Source: Amycolatopsis deserti
Lineage (GTDB): Bacteria; Actinomycetota; Actinomycetes; Mycobacteriales; Pseudonocardiaceae
Length of the DNA: 64,000 nucleotides
Assembly: GCF_014653945.1 (NCBI RefSeq)
Contig: NZ_BNAU01000001.1
Location: 1,488,001 to 1,552,000 of the forward strand
Direction: 5' to 3'
Of the stretch, positions 17,765-25,136 are shown in pieces (within the stretch, counting starts at the first letter, position 1; each line of letters opens with the position of its first letter). Below the pieces are notes generated by a model. That model had not been told where the DNA came from. It saw only the letters and a program-made list of their open reading frames with translations, and did not search any database. The position numbers and the translations under genes are program-made.

Positions 17765-19012
17765 TCAGGGCCAAGGGGCCAGCGGGTATCGCTTGTTCAG
17801 CCAGGCCACGATCTCCGCGGCGGCCAGCTCGTTGCCGGTGGGTTCGCCGTCGCTGACAGGTCCTCCGAAGTGCAGACCTCGCACCGCGACGGTGCTGAGG
17901 TCGTCCGCGCCGAGCGCGTCGATCATCCGGCGGGAATCGCCGGGGAACGCCGCCTGGTCGCCGGTGAGCTCGACGAACAAGGTCGGGACGGTGACCCCGG
18001 GTGCGCAGCGGACGAAGTCGGCGTTGGAGCTGAGCCCGGACCAGGTGGACAGCCACGCTTCCGGGGTGGTGAGCCGCCCGAACCCGAGTTGACCGTAGTT
18101 GATGAGGTCGGGCCGCGCGCCGAACAACGATCCGTAGGGGCGCTCGCTCGGGTCCAGGGACAGATCGACGTTCCGGGGATCGGCGTCTGTCCGGTACACG
18201 GTGATGATTCGTGGTGCCAGGGAACGACGCCGGTGGACGGCCTCGCCGCTGTGCTTGAAGGCGGCACGAGCCTCAGCGGCGCGAGACAGGTGTTCGCGCG
18301 CGACGGCATCGATCCGTGCGACACGGTCGCGCTGCGCGGCACGATAGCGGGCCAGGAATTCGGGTGTGTAGGAGGAGCTCGAGGGAGGCTCGGCGAAACC
18401 GTTGGCCGGGTTGAACGGGTCGAGTTCGGGTACCACCGACATCGGGTCTCGCTCGTCGGCCACTGAGGGGTCGATGCACGCGAGCAGCAGCTTGCCCTGT
18501 CCCGGGTGCGGCGCGAGGAAGATGGAGCCGTCGGCGACGGGCATCTCGGCTTCGGCCAACGGGACGGGCCGGCCTCCGGGCGTGGTGGTGATGCGGTCGG
18601 CCGCGGGCAGCCCCGCCTGTTCGAGGTAATAGGCGTAGAGCGGGCCCCCGCCGGAGTGGCCGAGGGTGATGATGGACGTGAAACCTTGCTCTCGCAGGAA
18701 TATCAGGCCGGCGGCGACGTCGAGCAATGCCTGCTCGTGCACCAGGGTGAGGTCGTTGTTCACCGACCGGGTGTGCTGCGTCCAGACCGCGGCACCTGCT
18801 TGGAGCAGCAGCGGGACGAGAGGGTGGTGAGTGACGTCCTGGCGCGGGTGCGTCAGGCAGACGACCGTGGTGGCACCGGGCATCGTGGTCAGCACCCCGG
18901 AGACAGTCGCACCATCCACAGTGGTCAGTTCATGGAGAGTCGAGGTGGAGTTCTCCGGGCGGCGGCCGGCCGGAAGGTACCGGCCGGCGCCCAGACGCGG
19001 CGACTTGGTCAC
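17765..19012 (-). CDS. Alpha/beta hydrolase family protein of the VOC operon
   Basis: A 415-residue protein with the nucleophile elbow GHSGGG (Ser120) and a C-terminal GLHFGG His region typical of alpha/beta hydrolases. Between them sits a long ~170-residue insertion rich in charged residues, probably a lid. It is longer than common ring-cleavage (meta-cleavage product) hydrolases of about 280 residues. It overlaps the small gene upstream (ATGA), which in turn overlaps the VOC gene, so the three are co-translated. Hydrolysis of the VOC reaction product is a reasonable guess but unproven. Confidence 0.75.
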   Translation of the reverse strand: MTKSPRLGAGRYLPAGRRPENSTSTLHELTTVDGATVSGVLTTMPGATTVVCLTHPRQDVTHHPLVPLLLQAGAAVWTQHTRSVNNDLTLVHEQALLDVAAGLIFLREQGFTSIITLGHSGGGPLYAYYLEQAGLPAADRITTTPGGRPVPLAEAEMPVADGSIFLAPHPGQGKLLLACIDPSVADERDPMSVVPELDPFNPANGFAEPPSSSSYTPEFLARYRAAQRDRVARIDAVAREHLSRAAEARAAFKHSGEAVHRRRSLAPRIITVYRTDADPRNVDLSLDPSERPYGSLFGARPDLINYGQLGFGRLTTPEAWLSTWSGLSSNADFVRCAPGVTVPTLFVELTGDQAAFPGDSRRMIDALGADDLSTVAVRGLHFGGPVSDGEPTGNELAAAEIVAWLNKRYPLAPWP

Positions 19013-19257
19013 GCTGGCTCCACACGCAGGGCGTCCTTGTCGTGCTGGGTGATGCGGCTGTCCCGGGCGACCCCGCCGACGGCCGAGTACCAGACCGCGT
19101 GGCGGCAGCCGGTGGCGCGGCGGTCGATCACGATGGGCCCATCCGCGCTGATCTCGAAGTACGGGCCGATCCGGCCGACGGTCACCGTGGCGTCCTCGCC
19201 GGCGACCTTCGCGACCGGCGTGTTCTCCGGGACGTCGAGGATGTAGAGCGTCGTCAT
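19009..19257 (-). CDS. Small conserved-looking protein of unknown function in the VOC operon
   Basis: An 82-residue soluble protein locked between its neighbours by ATGA overlaps on both sides, which argues strongly that it is a real gene. It begins MTTLYILDVPENT and has alternating strands (ATVTVGRIGPYFEISADG) and a C-terminal WYSAVGG segment, suggesting a small beta-sandwich. No known family is recognised. Its conserved position implies a subunit or accessory role for the adjacent VOC protein or hydrolase. Confidence 0.65.
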   Translation of the reverse strand: MTTLYILDVPENTPVAKVAGEDATVTVGRIGPYFEISADGPIVIDRRATGCRHAVWYSAVGGVARDSRITQHDKDALRVEPA

Positions 19258-19895
19258 CGGCCGCTCTCCTGCGCGAGTTCCCAGTCCGCGGCCCGCTCGA
19301 CGATGAGCTCCGCCTTGCGCGCCAGCAGCTTGCCGAAGGTCGGCTCGGGCTCGCTCACCACGTCGATCAACGCGTCGATGGTGAGGTTCGCGTCCAGGTC
19401 CTCCTGCGGCGTCACCGGCCGCATGGCGCGGGTGATCTCGAACATGTAGCCGTTCGGGTCGTGGGTGTAGATCGACTCGATCGTCTCGTGCTGGATCTGC
19501 ATCTCCACCGGCCAGTCGCTGGCGTCCAGGCGCCGCCGGTACTCCAGCAGGTCCTCCTCGTTGTCGACGTGGATCGCCAAGTGGCGGGACCGGACGAAGA
19601 ACTCCGGCACGTCGGCGCCGAACCGGGCGTAGACATCACCCTTCGCGCCCGGCTCGCCGCCGATCTCGCGGCCGGTGCCGAAGTAGTAGAAGAACGCGAT
19701 CCGGTCGTCGTTGCCGATGTCGAAGAAGAAGTGGATGAAGTCCGGGTGGTCTTCCGGGCCCCAGCCCGCCGCGCAGATGGAATGCACGACCGGGAAGCCC
19801 AGGACGTCCCGGTAGAACCGCACCGTCGCGGCCGGGTCGAACGTCGGGAACGCGACGTGGTCGACCCCCTGCACCCGGTGGTCCAACTCCGTCAT
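19254..19895 (-). CDS. VOC-superfamily (glyoxalase/extradiol dioxygenase-like) metalloprotein
   Basis: A 213-residue VOC protein. Candidate metal ligands are His13 (GVDHVAF), a His in RSRHLAIHV (105 or 109) and Glu153 (YMFEI), in the canonical H-H-E order of two beta-alpha-beta-beta-beta modules. Segments such as RFYRDVLGFPVV and THDPNGYMFEI are typical. A 50-residue C-terminal helical tail is unusual. Single-metal VOC enzymes include type I extradiol dioxygenases, lyases and isomerases. With an AAHS carrier and a hydrolase in the operon, ring cleavage or isomerisation of an aromatic intermediate is likely. It is the first gene after an operator-bearing promoter. Confidence 0.82.
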   Translation of the reverse strand: MTELDHRVQGVDHVAFPTFDPAATVRFYRDVLGFPVVHSICAAGWGPEDHPDFIHFFFDIGNDDRIAFFYYFGTGREIGGEPGAKGDVYARFGADVPEFFVRSRHLAIHVDNEEDLLEYRRRLDASDWPVEMQIQHETIESIYTHDPNGYMFEITRAMRPVTPQEDLDANLTIDALIDVVSEPEPTFGKLLARKAELIVERAADWELAQESGR

Positions 19896-19914
19896 GGCCG
19901 GCCTCCTGCCTGAT

Positions 19915-19945
19915 TCGAATGCGCCCTGTGTCGAACGCGCCCTGT
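19915..19945 (+). repeat. 16-bp-spaced direct repeat in the VOC operon leader
   Basis: Two 15-base copies (19915-19929 and 19931-19945) of TCGAAYGCGCCCTGT differ at one position. They lie between the -10 box and the VOC start codon. They could be a second regulator site or a mere duplication. Confidence 0.5.
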
Positions 19946-19954
19946 ACGGCATCG

Positions 19955-19995
19955 ACGTTACGCCTCGATTGACGAATGAGTCAACAGTTTGACTT
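19955..19995 (-). promoter_or_regulatory. VOC operon promoter overlapped by an AGTCAA/TTGACTT operator
   Basis: On the minus strand TTGACT (19979-19984) and TAACGT (19955-19960) form a -35/-10 pair with an 18-nt spacer. The -35 box is one arm of AGTCAA-CAGT-TTGACTT (19979-19995), an inverted repeat. A further GTCAA half lies in the spacer. The same heptamers occur in the divergent promoter at 25.0 kb. Confidence 0.6.
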
Positions 19996-20030
19996 GAGCG
20001 AAGAACGGCGGCGGGACGCGGACATGACGA

Positions 20031-20058
20031 AGCCGGCCGGACGAGCGTCCGGCCGGCT
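20031..20058. terminator. Hairpin terminator after the TetR gene
   Basis: A perfect 12-bp stem (arms 20031-20042 and 20047-20058) with a 4-nt GAGC loop lies 56 nt past the stop of the leftward TetR gene and before the VOC promoter. It should separate the two transcription units. Confidence 0.75.
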
Positions 20059-20113
20059 GACGGCATTGCGGGACGGAGCGACCGCGCCACGGCGGCGACG
20101 GCCGCGCGGGGGG

Positions 20114-20890
20114 TCAGCCCTTGAGGAGGCGTTCGAGGTGGTCGAGGTCCTGGCGGAGCATCTTCAGCGCGGCCTCGGGCCCCTCGCCGTCGAGGGTGTG
20201 GTGGTCGGGGCGCCGCAGCGCGGCGATCGCCATCTCGGCGAGCTGGCCGGTCACGGTCTCGACGTCGTCGCGGCCGCCGGGGTGGAACCACCAGGCCACC
20301 CAGTTGCACATGCCCAGCACGCCCAGCGCGGCGACGCGGGCGTCGACCGGCCGGAACTGCCCGGCCCGGATCCCGTCCTCGACGACCTCGGCGATCGTCT
20401 TCAGCACGGCGCGGCGGCTGTCGTCGTAGGCCGCGGTCAGTTCGTCCGGGAGCTCGGCCTCAGAGCGGATGAGCAACCGGAACCGCGCCGGTTGCGTCGC
20501 ACGGCGGCGCACGATGATCTCGACCAGGGCGCGCAGCTGGCCGACCGGGTCGAGGTCGGTGTGCGCGACCAGTTCCTTCAGCTCGTTCAGGGGCCCGTCG
20601 GTGACTTCGGTGACCAGCTTGGCGAGCAGTTCGTCCTTGCTCTTGACGTAGTAGTAGAGGGCCGGACGGGTGATGCCGATCGCGTCCGCGATGTCCTGCA
20701 GGCTCGTTCCGGCGAACCCGCGCTCGGCGAAGAGCCGGGTGGCCTGCTCGTACATCTCGTTCTCGACGAGCTCGCGGCGGGCGGTGCTGGCGCGGGCCGG
20801 CTTGTCGCCGTCCGCCGCGCCGTCGCGCCGGGCCCGCGAGGACGACTCGGCCTTCCGCCGCGCGGGCGTTCGCCGCGAACCATTGGTCAT
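20114..20890 (-). CDS. TetR-family transcriptional regulator of the aromatic-catabolism region
   Basis: A 258-residue regulator. After a ~45-residue basic, flexible N-terminus comes the TetR helix-turn-helix (ATRLFAERGFAGTSLQDIA, then ITRPALYYYVKSKDELL). The ligand domain ends in a long helix. A -10-like TACAAT (20898-20903) lies 7 nt before ATG 20890, the spacing of leaderless actinobacterial transcripts, so this ATG is preferred over the one at 20899. It lies between the maleate-isomerase-like gene and the VOC operon on the same strand. Both flanking promoter regions carry AAGTCAA/TTGACTT repeats and are its probable targets. Confidence 0.85.
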   Translation of the reverse strand: MTNGSRRTPARRKAESSSRARRDGAADGDKPARASTARRELVENEMYEQATRLFAERGFAGTSLQDIADAIGITRPALYYYVKSKDELLAKLVTEVTDGPLNELKELVAHTDLDPVGQLRALVEIIVRRRATQPARFRLLIRSEAELPDELTAAYDDSRRAVLKTIAEVVEDGIRAGQFRPVDARVAALGVLGMCNWVAWWFHPGGRDDVETVTGQLAEMAIAALRRPDHHTLDGEGPEAALKMLRQDLDHLERLLKG

Positions 20891-20897
20891 GGCGGCC

Positions 20898-20903
20898 ATT
20901 GTA
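20898..20903 (-). promoter_or_regulatory. Putative -10 box for a leaderless tetR transcript
   Basis: TACAAT reading leftward, ending 7 nt before ATG 20890, with no ribosome-binding sequence in between. No clear -35 box is seen. Confidence 0.45.
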
Positions 20904-20927
20904 GGGGAGGCGGGCCAGGCGCCGGGT

Positions 20928-21680
20928 TCATCGCGCCACCGCCTGCCCCGCCGCCAGGAGGCGGCCCGCGCCGGGCAGCGCGGTCGGCAAACCGAGGTGG
21001 CGCAACAGGGTGAACGCACCGGCCGTGGCCGCGGACAGGACGGGGATCCCGAACTCCGCCTCGGCGGGGCCGATCAGGTCCAGTGACGGCATCTGCACGC
21101 AGGCGGAGATGACGAGCGCGTCGGCACCGGACAGGTCCAAGCCGCGCGCGGCCGCCATCACCCGCTCGCCCGGGATGCAGCCGACCTCGGCGTTGTCCCC
21201 CACCTCGAGGGCGGCCCAGTCGAGCACCTCGAGACCCTCGGACTCCAGGTAGGACACGACCTGCTCGGCCAGCGGGCGCAGGTACGGGGTGACCAGGGCG
21301 ATGCGGCGGGCGCCGAGGGCGGCGAGCGCTTCGACGAGTGCGCCGGCGCTGGACAGCACCGCCGGCCGCTGCCCGGCTTGCGCGAGCTGTTCGGTCACCG
21401 CGGCTTCGGTGCGCCGGTGCTCGCCAGGCCCTTGCGCCATGAGCGCGACGAGGCAGGCGTAGAGCACCGCGTCCACGCCGGCGTCGGACAGTTCGCCGAT
21501 GCACCGTTCGCGTTGCGCGTTCATCGCCCGCAGCTCCTCCGGGGACACCTTGTGCATCCGCATCCGGCTGGAGTGGAAGGAGAACCGCGCGCCGGGGTGA
21601 CGGCCGAGCAGGGCGGGCACCTCCGTTTCCACGGTGACGTTGGAGCTGGGCACGACGAGCCCGATGCGGTGGGTGGTCAC
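20928..21680 (-). CDS. Maleate cis-trans isomerase / Asp-Glu racemase superfamily protein
   Basis: A 250-residue protein starting at GTG 21680, which overlaps the upstream ligase stop (GTGA) and has AGGAGG before it. The N-terminal IGLVVPSSNVTVETE is the maleate isomerase/arylmalonate decarboxylase signature. The two catalytic cysteines are Cys76 (LYACLVAL) and Cys194 (ISACVQMPS). The family isomerises maleate to fumarate or acts on related dicarboxylates through a Cys pair. It is the third gene of a leftward operon with an aryl-CoA-type monooxygenase and an AMP ligase, so a C4 or ring-cleavage diacid is a plausible substrate. Confidence 0.8.
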   Translation of the reverse strand: MTTHRIGLVVPSSNVTVETEVPALLGRHPGARFSFHSSRMRMHKVSPEELRAMNAQRERCIGELSDAGVDAVLYACLVALMAQGPGEHRRTEAAVTEQLAQAGQRPAVLSSAGALVEALAALGARRIALVTPYLRPLAEQVVSYLESEGLEVLDWAALEVGDNAEVGCIPGERVMAAARGLDLSGADALVISACVQMPSLDLIGPAEAEFGIPVLSAATAGAFTLLRHLGLPTALPGAGRLLAAGQAVAR

Positions 21681-23395
21681 GGATTTCCTCCTGAGGTGGT
21701 TGCGGTGGCCGTGCTGCGCGGCCGCGCGATCCCGGCGCGTTCGGCGGCGACCTTCCGGGCGATGTCGGCGTGCAAGCGTTTCTTGTCCATCTTCCCGACC
21801 AGGGTGCGCGGGATTTCGGCGATCAGCTCGATGCGTTCGGGCCATTTGAACTTCGCCACCTGCAGTGCGGCGAAATGGTCCTGGACGTCGCGCAGGGTGA
21901 GTGGTCCCCCCGCCACGACGAGGTAGGCGCACGTGCGCTCGCCCAGACGCGGATCCGGCATGGCGACCACGGCGGCGGCGGTGATCCGGGGGTGGCGGAG
22001 CAGCAACGACTCCACCTCCTCGGCGTTGATCTTCTCGCCGCCCCGGTTGATCAGGTCCTTGATCCGGCCTTCGATCGTGAGGTACCGCTCCCCGTCGATC
22101 TCCCGGATCGCGGCGAGATCCCCGGTTCGGTAGAAGCCATCCGAGGTGAACGCCGTCGCGTTGTGCTGGGGGGCGTCGAAGTAGCCTCGGAGGGTGTAGG
22201 GGCCGCGGCAGCAGAGTTCGCCGATCTCCCCGTCCGGGACTTCGTTCTCGGCGCCGGGTTCGAGGATCCGGACCTCGTCCATTGGGGACAGTGGGGTGCC
22301 GACGGTCTCCGCGCGGGCTTCGCGCGGAGCGCCCGGCCGCGTGGTGAGGAACAGCCCTTCGCCCATGCCGAACAGCTGCCCCGACCACAGGCCGCGGCGT
22401 TCCAGTTCGCCGAAGAGCGCGGGCGGCACCTTCGTGCCCGACAACACCACCTGGGTCACCGATTTCGTCGCCGCCGCGAACCCGGGCAGGCCGGCCGCCC
22501 TGAAGTGCCCGTGCCCGAGCAGGACGTGCGTGGCCCGCTCCTGGGCCATCAGCGGGAACGAGACCTCCGGGTCCGCGGTGCCGAGGACCAGGCACGCGCC
22601 GACGCTGTGCGGGCCGTGGACCGCGCACACGATGCCGGCGTTGTGGATGATCGGGATCAGGTGGGCCACCCGGGTGTCCGGTCCCCAGCCCCAGGAACGC
22701 GCGTAGGCCAAGGCGTTGTACCAGTATTCGGCGTGCAGCCGCGGGATCACCTTCGGCACCCCGGTGGTGCCGCCGGAGAGCTGGAAGACCGCGACGTCGT
22801 CGGGATCGATGCCCCGTTGGATCTGCTCGACCGTCGCGCGGGCGGCACGGGGATCGACGCCGGCGCCGAGCGACTCGACCGCGACGCCCGCGACGCCGGC
22901 GGAACCGCCCAGCACCAGCACGTGGCGCAGCGTGGGGTGGTCCCGCTGCTGCTCGACGGCGAAGCCGACCAGGTCGAACCCGCGGTTGTCCGCCTCGACC
23001 AGGTGGGCGACGGCGCCGACCCGCCTGCTGATCTCGCCGATCTCGTGGCCGCGGTGGGCGGCCAGGGTGCACACCGGGACCAGCCCGGCCTTGAGCACCC
23101 CGTACCAGGCGAGGATCGCCCCGAGCCGGTTCGAGACCTGGAACAGCACCGGATCACCGGGAGCCAGCCCCAGCCCGGCCAGGCCCGCCGCGAGGAGGTC
23201 GGTGCGCTCGTCCAGTTCCCGGAAGGTCACCCGCCCGTCGAGCGCGACGACCGCGTCGCGCTCCGGATGGGCCACCGCGACCGCGTGCAGCTCGTCCGCG
23301 ATCGTGGCGGTGCCCCACAGACCCGCCTCCCGGTACCGGCGCGCCACGTCGCCGGGGTAGGTGACGAGCCGCTCGCCCCACCGGCTTGTCCTCAT
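21677..23395 (-). CDS. Aryl acid AMP ligase / acyl-CoA synthetase (DHB- or salicylate-AMP ligase-like)
   Basis: A 572-residue ANL-superfamily enzyme. The phosphate-binding loop is QLSGGTTGVPKVIPR, the hinge region includes DLINRGGEKINAEEVE, and the C-terminal catalytic Lys lies in TLVGKMDKKRL. The N-terminus (RYREAGLW) and overall pattern resemble EntE/DhbE and salicylyl-AMP ligase SdgA. ATG 23395 overlaps the stop of the monooxygenase gene (ATGA). In the Streptomyces salicylate pathway a ligase of this type activates the acid before CoA-dependent 5-hydroxylation. The same pairing is seen here, but the aryl substrate is not fixed by sequence. No carrier protein or NRPS gene is nearby, so siderophore use is less likely. 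Confidence 0.82.
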   Translation of the reverse strand: MRTSRWGERLVTYPGDVARRYREAGLWGTATIADELHAVAVAHPERDAVVALDGRVTFRELDERTDLLAAGLAGLGLAPGDPVLFQVSNRLGAILAWYGVLKAGLVPVCTLAAHRGHEIGEISRRVGAVAHLVEADNRGFDLVGFAVEQQRDHPTLRHVLVLGGSAGVAGVAVESLGAGVDPRAARATVEQIQRGIDPDDVAVFQLSGGTTGVPKVIPRLHAEYWYNALAYARSWGWGPDTRVAHLIPIIHNAGIVCAVHGPHSVGACLVLGTADPEVSFPLMAQERATHVLLGHGHFRAAGLPGFAAATKSVTQVVLSGTKVPPALFGELERRGLWSGQLFGMGEGLFLTTRPGAPREARAETVGTPLSPMDEVRILEPGAENEVPDGEIGELCCRGPYTLRGYFDAPQHNATAFTSDGFYRTGDLAAIREIDGERYLTIEGRIKDLINRGGEKINAEEVESLLLRHPRITAAAVVAMPDPRLGERTCAYLVVAGGPLTLRDVQDHFAALQVAKFKWPERIELIAEIPRTLVGKMDKKRLHADIARKVAAERAGIARPRSTATATTSGGNP

Positions 23396-24930
23396 GCCGC
23401 CTCCTCGCTGAACGAGACCAGGTCGCACCGCCCGCTGACCAGGCCGGCCGCGAGATCGCCGCGCGAGCTCGGCGGACCGTCCACGATCACCAGCCCGCCC
23501 GCCTCGGTGCGGACCCGTTCGGCCAGGTCGAGCCGGGTCAGCACGGCCGGCCGGTCGCCGGGGCCGGTGAACCGGAAACCGTCGGCTCCCTCCCGTCGAG
23601 CTTGACGCGCCCGGGCGACGACGGCATCTCCGGCGTCATCCCAGGGGTCCGCCACGACATCGGCGAACGTGGTGAGCGCCAGACCGTCGGGAACGGCCGG
23701 GAGAACACGTCGCGGGAACTCGGCCCGCTCGTGTCGCAGCGGTTGTTCCAGCACCCACTCGACCAGGTCCCGTGCCGGGGGTTTCGAGTTCGCGTACTGC
23801 TCGGCCGCCGCGGCGACGACATCCGGGCTGGTGGCGGCGAAGCGGTCGAGGGGGACGTTGCCCGCCCTGGTCATGTAGGCGACCATCAGCCGCTCGACCG
23901 GGAAGTGCAGCCGCGACGGGAACGACTCCCACCACAGCTGGCTCCGCCGCGCCAGCTCCTGCATCCGCTCCACGTCCGGGCGGCGGGACGCCTCGTAGCG
24001 TGCGAACGCCGCCGGCGCGTCGGGTTCTCCGGCCAGCGCTTCGACCAGTCCGATCGCGTCCTCCATCGCGAGCTTGGTGCCCGAGCCGATGGAGAAGTGG
24101 GCGGTGTGCGCGGCGTCGCCGAGCAGCACGACCCGCCCGGACGACCAGCGCTTGCACCGCACGGTGCGGAACCGCGTCCAGCGGGTCCGGTTGCCGATCA
24201 GCGAGTGCCCGCGCAGCTGCGCGGCGAACACCTGCTCCAGGTAACGCAGCGAGGTGGTGTCCGACGCGTCGGGCGGTGTCGCGTCCGTGGAACGGTCGAA
24301 CCCGGCACGCCGCCACGTCTCCTCGTCGGTTTCGATCAGGAACGTGCTGCGGCCGCCGGAGTAGGGATAGGCGTGGGTCACGAACACGCCGTGCTCCGTG
24401 CCCACCGGGGCGAACATCGCGTCCGGCAGCGCGAACTCCGCGCCGCACCACAGGTAGAGCCCGCGGCCGACCTCGATGTCCTCGCCGAATCCGCCGGTGC
24501 TCCGGGTGGCGCTGCTGACCCCGTCGGCGGCGATGACGATGTCCGCGTCGAGCTCGTCGGCCGCGCGCCGGGCGCCGTACTCGATGCGCACCCCCGCCTT
24601 CTCGGCGTGCCGCCGGAGCACGGCGAGCAGTTCGGTGCGGGCGATACCGATCAGGCGGTCGTTGCGCACCCGCACGCTCCGGTCCCCCACGGTCATCGTC
24701 ATGTCGTGCCGGTGGCCGGCGGCCAGGATGTCCCGCAGCGTGTCCGCGTCGGCCGCCTCGAGCCTGCGTTGCGTGCCCGCCGCCAGTCCCACCCCGAAAC
24801 CGAACGTCTTGTCGGGCTCGCCCTGCTCGTGCACGACCACGTCGCACGAGGGCTGGGCCAGTTTCAGCAGACGCGCGGCGTAGAGACCGCCCGGGCCCCC
24901 GCCGAGCACCGCGGCGCGGCGTACTTGCAT
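23392..24930 (-). CDS. FAD-dependent aryl-CoA monooxygenase (salicylyl-CoA 5-hydroxylase / anthraniloyl-CoA monooxygenase N-domain type)
   Basis: A 512-residue flavin hydroxylase. The dinucleotide motif GGGPGG is at residues 10-15. DKTFGFGVGLAAGTQRRLEAAD and GDAAHTAHFSIGSGTKLAMED correspond to segments of the salicylyl-CoA 5-hydroxylase family (TFGWGV..., GDAAHTAHFSIGSG...), which act on CoA thioesters. The C-terminal old-yellow-enzyme domain of the bifunctional anthraniloyl-CoA enzymes is absent. ATG 24930 follows GGAGG. It is the first gene of the operon and is followed by a matching aryl ligase, giving a ligase-hydroxylase pair. Confidence 0.82.
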   Translation of the reverse strand: MQVRRAAVLGGGPGGLYAARLLKLAQPSCDVVVHEQGEPDKTFGFGVGLAAGTQRRLEAADADTLRDILAAGHRHDMTMTVGDRSVRVRNDRLIGIARTELLAVLRRHAEKAGVRIEYGARRAADELDADIVIAADGVSSATRSTGGFGEDIEVGRGLYLWCGAEFALPDAMFAPVGTEHGVFVTHAYPYSGGRSTFLIETDEETWRRAGFDRSTDATPPDASDTTSLRYLEQVFAAQLRGHSLIGNRTRWTRFRTVRCKRWSSGRVVLLGDAAHTAHFSIGSGTKLAMEDAIGLVEALAGEPDAPAAFARYEASRRPDVERMQELARRSQLWWESFPSRLHFPVERLMVAYMTRAGNVPLDRFAATSPDVVAAAAEQYANSKPPARDLVEWVLEQPLRHERAEFPRRVLPAVPDGLALTTFADVVADPWDDAGDAVVARARQARREGADGFRFTGPGDRPAVLTRLDLAERVRTEAGGLVIVDGPPSSRGDLAAGLVSGRCDLVSFSEEAA

Positions 24931-25001
24931 CCCGACCTCCAGGTTGTGACGGCACTTCCGCCCGTTGACTTCGACGTCGAGTATTCGACGTATGCGACGA
25001 C

Positions 25002-25027
25002 AAGTCAAGCGCCGGCGAGCTTGACTT
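25002..25027. promoter_or_regulatory. Palindromic operator joining two divergent -35 boxes
   Basis: Perfect 9-bp arms AAGTCAAGC (25002-25010) and GCTTGACTT (25019-25027) with an 8-bp spacer. Each arm contains a TTGACT -35 hexamer pointing outward, leftward to the monooxygenase and rightward to hyuA. A further TTGACTT lies at 24965-24971. The heptamer matches the VOC promoter repeat. Confidence 0.65.
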
Positions 25028-25050
25028 CAAACGCTGGCGTTTAATAGTCT
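25021..25050 (+). promoter_or_regulatory. hyuA promoter with a second palindrome in the spacer
   Basis: TTGACT (25021-25026) and TAGTCT (25045-25050) are separated by 18 nt. The spacer holds the perfect palindrome AAACGC-TG-GCGTTT (25029-25042). A protein bound there would block polymerase, so it looks like a repressor site distinct from the AAGTCAA type. Confidence 0.55.
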
Positions 25051-25136
25051 ACGTTGCCGTAACCACTCGTGGAGCCTGGGCGTGCCCACCTCGTCGGTGC
25101 CCCCGCGGTCTCAATCCACGCAAAGGAGCGTGAGTC

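Noticed and set aside
21770..25044. Long plus-strand frames across the ligase and monooxygenase genes
   Set aside because: Antisense shadows; the minus-strand frames have ATP-binding and FAD-binding motifs and ATGA couplings.
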